Of a stretch of 36,813 bases of DNA, positions 1 through 7,011 are shown piece after piece. The notes beneath the pieces were generated by a model. It was not told the DNA's origin and made no database searches. It was given only the letters and a program-made list of their open reading frames with translations. The stretch's first letter is position 1, and every line of letters begins with the position of its first letter. The position numbers and the translations under genes are program-made. Origin of the DNA: Patescibacteria group bacterium (GTDB taxonomy: Bacteria; Patescibacteriota; Patescibacteriia; JACQRZ01); NCBI GenBank assembly GCA_038065255.1, contig JBBTRI010000025.1, positions 1-36,813 on the forward strand, read 5' to 3'.

Positions 1-50
1 GTTTCAATCGGGATACAATTTCCGGCCAGAATTCGGATTTTGATTTTCTT

Positions 51-138
51 CGGTGGGGGAGGGATTCGAACCCTCGAGACCCTTGCGGGTCTAGCAGTTT
101 TCAAGACTGCTCGTTTCAGCCAGCTCACGCACCCCACC
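51..138 (-). tRNA. tRNA-Ser (anticodon UGA)
   Basis: A full class II tRNA folds on the minus strand. The acceptor stem is GGTGGGG paired with CCCCACC, with discriminator G73. The D stem is CGT/ACG with loop GAGCTGGCTGAA. The anticodon arm GCAGT-CTTGAAA-ACTGC gives anticodon TGA. The long variable arm AGACCC-GCAA-GGGTCT is typical of serine tRNAs, and the T arm is GAGGG-TTCGAAT-CCCTC. The 3' CCA is not encoded. It reads UCA and, by wobble, other UCN serine codons. The first base, position 138, directly follows the body of the endonuclease reading frame, which overlaps the first 48 nt of the tRNA. No strong promoter of its own is visible, so it may depend on transcription through the upstream ORF. 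Confidence 0.95.
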
Positions 139-1128
139 AACAAATGATTCGTATCTCTTCTTGTGTTTAGGATTATGCGTACCTATTAAAGTGAAGTAGC
201 GAATAATGTCATCGCGCCTTTCTAGAGTGACAGCCCGATTATTACGTATATTAGGAAAAAAATCAAGTTTTTTCAATGCTTTATGCACTGACACTCGAAG
301 TGGTTGCGAATAACTTACAAATGTTAATCTTGGATAACAATAGCGTTTCGTCTTTATTTTATGACATTCCTGAAAAATACAACCATCAGTATCCATAAGT
401 CCGCGAATGCACGCCAGTAAATAATCTTTATTTTTCTTGACCCAATCAGGCATGTCTATCTCTTGCTTTACCTTATTACCTATACAAAGCCCTAATGATA
501 CACAATAATGAACAAATTCCTTACTTGAAAACTGCAGGGTAATAGTAGACTTTTTACGATAATATACTGCGGGCTTCATTTGAAAAAGCTTCAATAAAAA
601 ATGATGTAAAAATTCACTATACTTCCTGTCAGCCTTATATCCCAAAGTAATTGTGGTTTGAAAAGGAGTAATCCCCCCATCACCAAGCATAATGCCAATA
701 AACTCTGCCAAATTTTCTGACTGTATTGGTTTATAAATTTTTCGTGGAAGTAAAATTTTATTTCTATGAAATGTCCCTATTTTATCCCACCATTCTTTCC
801 ATTTTTTCTTACGATATGCCTCATTGGAAATGAATCCGTATTTTCTATATTTGTTAATACCGCCAATCTTACCCGCTTTTGTACTAGACCAAAAAGATTC
901 TTTAATTTCAACAGGTCTTGGAAATGGCACTTTCCCAAGAAAACATGCTCGATGTACTATTTTTAGTGGTAAAGAATATTTTCCCCTTTTCCAATCTGAA
1001 TAAGTTCTTTTGTGTACTTTGAGTAATTGAGGAAGGTCAACTTGTGTCAACGAAAGCTTTGTTTCGATATTTTTGAGAAAATTAGCTTGTTTCCCCCTTG
1101 GGAAAATAACTCTTCTATCCTTTTTCAT
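91..1128 (-). CDS. LAGLIDADG homing endonuclease with N-terminal HTH-like region, reading into tRNA-Ser
   Basis: A 345-residue protein with two LAGLIDADG motifs, LAEFIGIMLGDG (140-151, acidic residue D150) and LACIRGLMDTDG (238-249, D248). This is the monomeric two-repeat form that cuts long asymmetric DNA sites. Residues 25-55 (LTQVDLPQLLKVHKRTYSDW) look like a helix-turn-helix, and residues 80-115 are basic and aromatic, probably a DNA-binding linker. The conserved body seems to end near KHKKRYESF (321-329). Codons 331-345 and the TAG stop are tRNA-Ser sequence read in frame. The gene is visibly richer in A+T than its neighbours, consistent with mobility. No group I intron core was recognised around it, and the tRNA is intact, so it looks free-standing rather than intron-encoded. 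The ATG at 1128 has no clear Shine-Dalgarno (SD) sequence. Confidence 0.85.
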   Translation of the reverse strand: MKKDRRVIFPRGKQANFLKNIETKLSLTQVDLPQLLKVHKRTYSDWKRGKYSLPLKIVHRACFLGKVPFPRPVEIKESFWSSTKAGKIGGINKYRKYGFISNEAYRKKKWKEWWDKIGTFHRNKILLPRKIYKPIQSENLAEFIGIMLGDGGITPFQTTITLGYKADRKYSEFLHHFLLKLFQMKPAVYYRKKSTITLQFSSKEFVHYCVSLGLCIGNKVKQEIDMPDWVKKNKDYLLACIRGLMDTDGCIFQECHKIKTKRYCYPRLTFVSYSQPLRVSVHKALKKLDFFPNIRNNRAVTLERRDDIIRYFTLIGTHNPKHKKRYESFVGGVRELAETSSLENC

Positions 1129-1186
1129 AAACTACTCTGTCATGCCACTATTACAACATAAAAAAAGTAATAACAAAATTAATCCT

Positions 1187-1837
1187 TTAAAACACTTTTT
1201 CTTTTTTGCCCAATACAGGTTGGCGGACTATGCCGCGGACATTGAACCAAGCAAGTAATGATGCGCCAATCTCCCGAAGTTCTCGCTGAATCATTCCTTG
1301 ATACTCCCTTTTATCAGCGCTCACGCCTACTGCTTCAATTCCAAGTTTATTACAGAGATACAGCGCTCGCGGCAAATGGTAGCCCTGTGTAACAACTATA
1401 AGGGAGGTCAGATCGAAAATCTCCTTAGCCCGATAGCAGCTATCGTATGTGCGCCTGCCAGCATAATCAAGAATGATATCTTTTTCCGGTATCCCCTTCT
1501 CCAACAAAAACTGCTTCATTGCAAGCGGCTCGTTATAATCCGCACTGCGGTTATCACCGCTCACAAGAAGTTTCTTGGTCTTCTTGGCATGGTACAAATC
1601 GATGCCGGTAAGAAGCCTGTCTTCAAGACTGGTGTTTGGCCTGCCACCTTTGAGACTTGCGCCAAGAATAAGCGTAACCGGATGTGCTTCTACGGCATCA
1701 AGTACATGTATGCCATCTGAATATGAATTCTTAACTTCACTCACAACAAAACCGGAACCAAAAAAGAAGGCACCGGTAACCATAATAAGAAAAAAATTTC
1801 TTATAATCCTCATGAGCATACGGTATGAGAATAGCAT
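1187..1837 (-). CDS. SanA/YdcF-like DUF218 family membrane protein
   Basis: A 216-residue protein with one N-terminal membrane segment (about 9-32) and an extracytoplasmic DUF218 domain. Family signatures visible are VTLILGASLKGGRPNTSLEDR (family GA-x5-G.PS..L..R), LLVSGDNRSADYNEP with the following ALAMKQFLLEKGIP, and VTQGYHLPRALY. SanA-type proteins affect envelope barrier function and lipid-linked precursors; the biochemical reaction is not settled. It begins 16 nt after copA and is probably the last gene of the metal/thiol operon, though its role there is unclear. Starts at 1837, 1819 and 1813 are all possible; the later ones give a more usual signal-anchor length. No convincing terminator follows the gene, so transcripts may continue into the endonuclease and tRNA. 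Confidence 0.8.
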   Translation of the reverse strand: MLFSYRMLMRIIRNFFLIMVTGAFFFGSGFVVSEVKNSYSDGIHVLDAVEAHPVTLILGASLKGGRPNTSLEDRLLTGIDLYHAKKTKKLLVSGDNRSADYNEPLAMKQFLLEKGIPEKDIILDYAGRRTYDSCYRAKEIFDLTSLIVVTQGYHLPRALYLCNKLGIEAVGVSADKREYQGMIQRELREIGASLLAWFNVRGIVRQPVLGKKEKVF

Positions 1838-1853
1838 AGCTATGCCTGCTATT

Positions 1854-4034
1854 CTAGACCAGGAGTTTGCTTTTCTTTTGTATGCGGAGACTATTCAATA
1901 TAACACTTATACTTGAGAATGCCATCGCACCCGCGGCAATAATAGGATTAAGAAGCCCGAATGCTGCCAGAGGAATTGCGGCAATATTATAGAAAAAAGC
2001 CCAGAATAAGTTCTGTTTGATGGTCTTGAATGTCAGTTGTGCGAGTAATAATGCTTCAAACACTTTTGAGGGGCTTCCTTTCACAAGGACAATACTGCCT
2101 GCTTCAATCGCAATATCCGTCCCGGTACCGATTGCAATGCCAAGATCCGCCTTCACAAGCGCAGGAGCATCATTAATGCCATCGCCTACAAACGCAACAT
2201 GTTCACCTTTTTTCTGAAGTTCAGCTACGATCATATGCTTTTCTTCCGGCAGTACCCGGGCGTAGACTTTTTGGATTCCTAACACATTGGCAATCGCTTG
2301 GGCTGTCCCTTCATTATCGCCTGTCACCAGCATAGTAGTAATGCCATGACTCTGGAGATTTCCTACCGCCTCCTTTGCATCTTCTTTTAGTGTGTCGGCA
2401 ATGCCGATATACCCAATAAGAAGATTCTTTTTTATAACACAGATTATGGTTTTTCCCTGCTGCTCAAGGCTGATCATATCGCTCCTCCACTGCTCGTATA
2501 AAATGCCTTGCTCTTTTATAAAGCGTACACTTCCAACAAAATACTCATCACTTTCGATAGTGCCCTGCACGCCCTTGCCAGGTAGTACAGTGAATTTGAC
2601 AACATCATACAGGGTAAGATTTCGTTTCCCGCATTCTTTTACAACAGCTCGCGCAAGCGGATGCTCAGAAAAATGTTCAAGACTTCCGGCAATTTTTAAT
2701 AATTCATCCGGTGAAATGTTGGGTTGGACTGAATGAGTATCTGTGACATTCGGCTTTCCTTGCGTAAGTGTTCCGGTTTTATCAAAAAGCACGATGGTAA
2801 TTTTTTTTGCACGCTCGAGTGCTTCCCCTGTTTTGATGAGGATACCCCTCTTTGCCCCTGTTCCTGTTCCTACCATAAGCGCCGTTGGAGTGGCAAGGCC
2901 AAGTGCACAGGGACATGCAATAACAAGAACAGCGATTGCCGCGAGAAAACTTTGAGAAACATCACTGGTTGTCCAATACCACCCCAGAAGTGTTGCAAGG
3001 GCAATCACAATGACTATCGGCACAAAAATACCTGAGATTGTATCGGCAAGTTTTTGAATGGGCGCTTTTGTTGTTTGCGCTTCGGTTACCATTTTCACAA
3101 TTTGCGCAAGCACCGTTTCGCTTCCAACTTTTGTTGCGCGCATCTCTACTGCACCATCGATATTCATGGTCGCTCCAAACACTTCGTCAGACATCCCCTT
3201 ACCAATGGGCATACTTTCACCCGTGAGCATTGATTCATCAATATGCGTCTCTCCCGCAACAATAATCCCATCAGTAGGGATTTTTTCTCCAGGACGCACT
3301 ACAAGAATATCTCCTACTTTTATATCCGAAATAGCAACATCTTCTTCTTTTCCGTCTTTTTTGCGATGCGCTGTTTTTGCGCCAAGCTCCAACAACTTTT
3401 CAATCGCTGCACTTGCTCTGCCGCGGCTCAGCGCCTCAAAATACCGTCCCAAGAGAATAAGAGCTGTTATAATAGATCCTGTTTCGAAATAAAACGCATC
3501 ACCACCCAAAACAAGCATCCACGCACTATACCCCCATGCGGCAAGTGTACCAAGTGAAATAAGCGTATCCATGTTTGCACTCACTGTTCGCAGTTGCCGT
3601 ACCATACCGCTATGAAATTCCCAGCCGAATCCGAGAATAATAATACTCCCCAAGACCCCCTGTACGGCGGTGCTTCCGTTTATACCAAACAATTCAAATG
3701 GCAAGCGAATACCCGCCATTGCCAAAATAAGCACGGGTACCGACAGTATAAGGGATATGAATGCCTTATTGCGGGTAATACTATGTTCTTTTTTCGATTC
3801 GGCATGCATATGAGCATGGTCAGTGCCTGCAATAACACTATATCCGTTTTTTTTAATAACTGAGTGAAATTCATGCTCTGATGTGCGCGATTCATCATAA
3901 TCAACTTTTGCACTGCGTGTAGCAAAATTCACTACGGCATTTGTTACACCATCAATACTCTTGAGGCTTTTTTCATTGCGAACTGAGCATGATGCGCAAT
4001 GCATCCCGCCGATAGTAAAGGTTATAGTTTTCAT
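1854..4034 (-). CDS. copA: Copper-translocating P1B-type ATPase
   Basis: A 726-residue heavy-metal ATPase that exports Cu(I) (or Ag(I)) across the cytoplasmic membrane using ATP. Seen in order: an HMA domain with GMHCASC (C13, C16); a His-rich linker (about 72-85) before the first membrane helices; actuator motif TGES (271-274); the membrane metal site CPC (374-376) in VIACPCALGLATPTAL; phosphorylation motif DKTGT (D418); the HP motif in SEHPLA (H458); and the hinge motif GDGINDAP near the C-terminus. CPC together with the HP motif fits the IB-1 copper class. Only one HMA domain is present. It follows the HMA/TauE-SafE/cupredoxin gene by 12 nt, so the two are very probably co-transcribed and handle the same metal. 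No strong SD is seen before the ATG at 4034. Confidence 0.95.
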   Translation of the reverse strand: MKTITFTIGGMHCASCSVRNEKSLKSIDGVTNAVVNFATRSAKVDYDESRTSEHEFHSVIKKNGYSVIAGTDHAHMHAESKKEHSITRNKAFISLILSVPVLILAMAGIRLPFELFGINGSTAVQGVLGSIIILGFGWEFHSGMVRQLRTVSANMDTLISLGTLAAWGYSAWMLVLGGDAFYFETGSIITALILLGRYFEALSRGRASAAIEKLLELGAKTAHRKKDGKEEDVAISDIKVGDILVVRPGEKIPTDGIIVAGETHIDESMLTGESMPIGKGMSDEVFGATMNIDGAVEMRATKVGSETVLAQIVKMVTEAQTTKAPIQKLADTISGIFVPIVIVIALATLLGWYWTTSDVSQSFLAAIAVLVIACPCALGLATPTALMVGTGTGAKRGILIKTGEALERAKKITIVLFDKTGTLTQGKPNVTDTHSVQPNISPDELLKIAGSLEHFSEHPLARAVVKECGKRNLTLYDVVKFTVLPGKGVQGTIESDEYFVGSVRFIKEQGILYEQWRSDMISLEQQGKTIICVIKKNLLIGYIGIADTLKEDAKEAVGNLQSHGITTMLVTGDNEGTAQAIANVLGIQKVYARVLPEEKHMIVAELQKKGEHVAFVGDGINDAPALVKADLGIAIGTGTDIAIEAGSIVLVKGSPSKVFEALLLAQLTFKTIKQNLFWAFFYNIAAIPLAAFGLLNPIIAAGAMAFSSISVILNSLRIQKKSKLLV

Positions 4035-4046
4035 ATAATGATGTTG

Positions 4047-5627
4047 TTATGTACTGGGTACAACAGTAATACGTCCCCGATACATGCCCATCGAACAACT
4101 AAATGCATACGTACCGGGCTCTCGCGGAGTAAATTCAAATACATTATCACCGCGAGAAAGAAGTTTTTTGATGCCAAGCTGGGGCGCCTGAAACACTGAT
4201 ACACATCCTTCGGCGTTTGTGCCATCGACAATCCATTTTACAGGAATGCCTGCCCGCACGGTAAAACGGTCCGGTGAGTATCCTCGCGATCCTGCACTCA
4301 TGCGTACAATTTGCGCAGTACCATCAAATACAACATTCGGATCAGTACTGTCTGCTGCGCGCGCACTCCATTCTATACGCGGAAAAGATAACGGGTATCC
4401 TGCTGCAGTAAAACCGTTTTGTATATTCCAAAATCCCAAGAGAAGAACGACAACCCCGGAAAACTGAAAAAAGAACGTCCCCACTCTACCTTTAAGTGAT
4501 GTTGACGCCCAGCCAAGAGCAAACAATGCCGGTGCCGTTCCCAAAGCAAAGCCGAACAGAAGAAGACCGCTTGTAAGAATGCTCCCGGTTGAAAGTGCAT
4601 AGAGTTGCAAGCTTTGGGTAAATCCGCATGGCAGAAAAAATGTAGCAGCACCTAGTAAAAATGGTGTTACTGGGGAATGAAATGACTCAGCTTTCAACAT
4701 TGTATGAGAAATGCGTTTTGGCATGCGAGGCAGAAGACGTTTTAACCATCCCGGTGCCATGCCAAGCATATCCAATCCCATAACGATCATGAATAGCGCT
4801 GCGGCAATCGTAATAAGACCTGTAACAAATGGTGATGGGGAAAGTGCTTTGCCAACGACACCGATAAGCGCGCCAAAACCAAGGTATGCCAAAAGCCTAC
4901 CGGCAATAAAAAAAAGTACCGGCTGCATACGGGCTATCCCATTGATAGTGGCATACCGCTCGTTCCATTTTGCAGCTGACGAAAGCAACAACCCTCCAGA
5001 TACTGCGATACACGATGAGCTTGCTGCAAGAAGCCCAATAAGGAATACTGCTCCAAAACTAAGGCCGCTTCCGATTGAAATGGATGGAGTAAGAAGTTGG
5101 AATCTATCCAAAACAGCACCGATGGCAATCGCAAGGACTATAAAACCTACCAGTCGAACAACTGGCGGTCGCTGTGTGTGCTGTATAAACGTACCGGCTC
5201 GTTCTGATTTTCCTATCGATGTAAACTCATACCCCTTTGATGCAATTGCTTCGCGCACGAGCTCCTCCGAAGGCTTATGAGAGTAGGTAATACGCGCAAT
5301 ACCGCGCGTAGCATCAACCTCAACTTGTTCCACTCCCTCTATTTTTTGCAGCTCCCGCTCAAGAGTTATTTCGCAGCTCTGACAGGTCATTCCTTTAATA
5401 GTAATAACCGCAGATTGCCGCAAAGCAGCTTCATAGGGGATAAGTGCTATACTGTATTCGTGCGCCAAAGCTACGAGTGTGTCCGCCGTATGCTGATCGC
5501 TGATGATGCGTACGATGCACTTAGAAACATTGATGTCTATTTGCGCAATGCCTTCGTGATTTTTTTGCTTAAAAGACTCAAGTTGTGCATGATCAGCGGA
5601 ACGAAAATGAAATTTAAAAACATTCAT
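4047..5627 (-). CDS. HMA / TauE-SafE-like membrane domain / cupredoxin fusion protein
   Basis: A 526-residue fusion. Residues 1-68 resemble a degenerate HMA fold without CxxC. Residues 72-135 are a true HMA domain with GMTCQSC (C82, C85). Residues about 155-402 hold six or seven membrane helices of the TauE/SafE or UreH-TM (DsbD-like) type, with membrane cysteines C206 (SSSCIAVSGG) and C334 (FLPCGF). Residues about 432-526 form a cupredoxin-like domain with C475 (EGCVSVFQAP) and a C-x-M-G-M site (C511-M515, SCSMGM). The likely role is taking copper from the cytoplasmic HMA to an external cupredoxin, or moving electrons through the paired cysteines; this is inference. Neighbours are copA (12 nt downstream) and a DsbA-like gene (15 nt upstream). 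Membrane topology was judged by eye. Confidence 0.85.
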   Translation of the reverse strand: MNVFKFHFRSADHAQLESFKQKNHEGIAQIDINVSKCIVRIISDQHTADTLVALAHEYSIALIPYEAALRQSAVITIKGMTCQSCEITLERELQKIEGVEQVEVDATRGIARITYSHKPSEELVREAIASKGYEFTSIGKSERAGTFIQHTQRPPVVRLVGFIVLAIAIGAVLDRFQLLTPSISIGSGLSFGAVFLIGLLAASSSCIAVSGGLLLSSAAKWNERYATINGIARMQPVLFFIAGRLLAYLGFGALIGVVGKALSPSPFVTGLITIAAALFMIVMGLDMLGMAPGWLKRLLPRMPKRISHTMLKAESFHSPVTPFLLGAATFFLPCGFTQSLQLYALSTGSILTSGLLLFGFALGTAPALFALGWASTSLKGRVGTFFFQFSGVVVLLLGFWNIQNGFTAAGYPLSFPRIEWSARAADSTDPNVVFDGTAQIVRMSAGSRGYSPDRFTVRAGIPVKWIVDGTNAEGCVSVFQAPQLGIKKLLSRGDNVFEFTPREPGTYAFSCSMGMYRGRITVVPST

Positions 5628-5642
5628 CGGTAGTTATATATA

Positions 5643-6461
5643 CTATTCTTTAAGAAGCGCTTCAAGTGACGACTTCAATTCTTCAAAGGGAACTGCTCCT
5701 GATACCAATCGTGTTTTGCCGTCTTTACGAACCAAAATTGTTCCGGGAGTGCCGTCAACGCCCGCAGACTGTCCATCGGAAATACTCTGCTGAATTTTCT
5801 GAGCATATTTACCGCTATCAAGGCACTGTTTGAACTTTCCTTCGTTCAATCCAAATTCTTTTGCCAGTGGGGTAAGCTGGTCAAGCGCAAATCCTGTGCC
5901 ATTCGATGTCGTACGCTCATTGATTGTATCAATAAATTTCCAATATTTATCGGATCCTCCAAGTTCACCTGCGCATTCTGCCGCTTCAGCTTCCTTTTGA
6001 GCATTGGCATGAAAACTCAATGGAAAGTGCCGATACACCCAGGCAACCTTGCCGTCATATTCTTTCATAAGCTGTTGAACGGTTGGATGAAACCGCTTAC
6101 AGAATGGGCACTCAAGATCTGAATATTCTACTACTGTTACATCTGCATTTTTAGGGCCGCGGACATAATCGTCTTTGGATATCGGTTTTACCTTTCCTGC
6201 GGGTTGGGGTGCAGATGGAGCATCGGATGGCGAAGGAGATGGCTGTACAGCGCCATTGCCAAGAGCAACAGACGGACTGCCAGCAGATAAACCAACGCCT
6301 GATCGAGCTGCAACATATGCCATTGGAACACCCATAACAAGAAGACCGATTGCAAATCCTGCAAAGAAAAGTGTCTTTGGTGTAATACTTAAGGTAAGTG
6401 ATTGCGAACGTTTTTGATCGAAATCAGGATCGTAGGGAACATACGGCTGCTGGTCTGACAT
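5643..6461 (-). CDS. Membrane-anchored DsbA-like thiol oxidoreductase
   Basis: From the ATG at 6461 the product is 272 residues: a cytoplasmic tail (MSDQQPYVPYDPDFD), one membrane helix (about residues 31-50), a Pro/Ser/Ala-rich linker, then a thioredoxin-fold domain of the DsbA/BdbD type. The active site is CPFC in YSDLECPFCKRFHP, and the cis-proline loop is GTPG in VDGTPGTILV. It would form or shuffle disulfides in extracytoplasmic proteins. The reading frame extends upstream to an ATG at 6584, but a consensus promoter (6498-6526) would start transcription near 6491, so starts at 6497 and 6584 are outside the message. No SD is visible before 6461. It is the first gene of the metal/thiol operon. 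Confidence 0.9.
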   Translation of the reverse strand: MSDQQPYVPYDPDFDQKRSQSLTLSITPKTLFFAGFAIGLLVMGVPMAYVAARSGVGLSAGSPSVALGNGAVQPSPSPSDAPSAPQPAGKVKPISKDDYVRGPKNADVTVVEYSDLECPFCKRFHPTVQQLMKEYDGKVAWVYRHFPLSFHANAQKEAEAAECAGELGGSDKYWKFIDTINERTTSNGTGFALDQLTPLAKEFGLNEGKFKQCLDSGKYAQKIQQSISDGQSAGVDGTPGTILVRKDGKTRLVSGAVPFEELKSSLEALLKE

Positions 6462-6497
6462 AGAGAATTGCGTTATGAAATAGAATATCTTCTTCAT

Positions 6498-6526
6498 TAT
6501 TATACAAACAGTACTGCGAGTGTCAA
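6498..6526 (-). promoter_or_regulatory. Consensus sigma-70 promoter of the dsbA-like/copA operon
   Basis: On the minus strand TTGACA (6526-6521) and TATAAT (6503-6498) are separated by exactly 17 nt, which is a perfect match to the consensus. The expected start point is near 6491, giving a 5' leader of about 30 nt before the ATG at 6461. It begins 5 nt after the stop codon of the upstream membrane protein gene. No operator was recognised between -35 and the start codon, so metal control cannot be argued from the sequence. Confidence 0.85.
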
Positions 6527-6531
6527 GCGCA

Positions 6532-6987
6532 TTACAACACTCCAAATTCATGGAGAGCATCACGAAAACGACGTATGGCATCACGCGCTGTTGAGCCGCT
6601 CAAGTGGTAGGACGCTTCATGAACCATGCGATTCCGGGCAAGATGAGCAGGCCATACATTGCGTATCTTTGGATACCGATATGCGGCGAGTTTAAGCCGC
6701 TCCGCAAGCGTTGTACCCCCAAACCCAAGGGCTTTGAGAACGTGATCAAGAAGTTTGTCTGCTTCCATGAGAGCCAATTTGTGACTCATCTCATCATTGC
6801 GCTGTGCCATTTCTTCGATCAGCTGCCATTTCTTCTTGATTTCCTCCTTACTCATTCCATAGAGCTCCGTCCGACGAAACATTTTTTTTACAGCAACAAC
6901 AATGATAATCAATACAATACAGACAACGATGCCGCCAACAATCCAGAAAACGGTCGGGGAAATGCCAGATGATGTGATTTCTTCCAT
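6532..6987 (-). CDS. Membrane-anchored protein with HEPN-like motif, function unknown
   Basis: A 151-residue protein with a short external N-terminus, one membrane helix (about 12-33), a basic stop-transfer KKMFRR, a charged helical stretch (about 45-75) and an all-helical C-terminal domain. Near residues 117-123 is ARNRMVHE, which fits the R-x4-H motif with a polar residue after Arg typical of HEPN ribonucleases; the following region (ARDAIRRFRDALHEFG) could be the last HEPN helix. Assignment to HEPN is inference. It starts 24 nt after the gatA stop and is preceded by GGAG 12 nt before the ATG, so it probably belongs to the gatC-gatA transcript. The family looks familiar from other Patescibacteria, but I cannot name it. 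Confidence 0.75.
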   Translation of the reverse strand: MEEITSSGISPTVFWIVGGIVVCIVLIIIVVAVKKMFRRTELYGMSKEEIKKKWQLIEEMAQRNDEMSHKLALMEADKLLDHVLKALGFGGTTLAERLKLAAYRYPKIRNVWPAHLARNRMVHEASYHLSGSTARDAIRRFRDALHEFGVL

Positions 6988-7011
6988 AGTCTAGTGCTCC
7001 GTTAATTTAGT

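Noticed and set aside
1-43. Plus-strand reading frame entering from the left edge and ending TGA at 41-43 (ending GYNFRPEFGF), and a CRISPR-like GTTTCAATCGGGATAC start
   Set aside because: Only 13 codons are visible and no second repeat unit follows, so neither a gene nor a CRISPR repeat can be supported.
1138-1165. A/T-rich inverted repeat TATTAC/GTAATA between the SanA-like and endonuclease genes
   Set aside because: Six weak base pairs with a 12-nt loop and no U-tract after the stem; not a credible terminator.
6462-6584. Longer start for the DsbA-like protein at 6584 or 6497
   Set aside because: Both lie in or before the consensus promoter at 6498-6526 and would not be on the transcript; the added residues do not look like a signal peptide.
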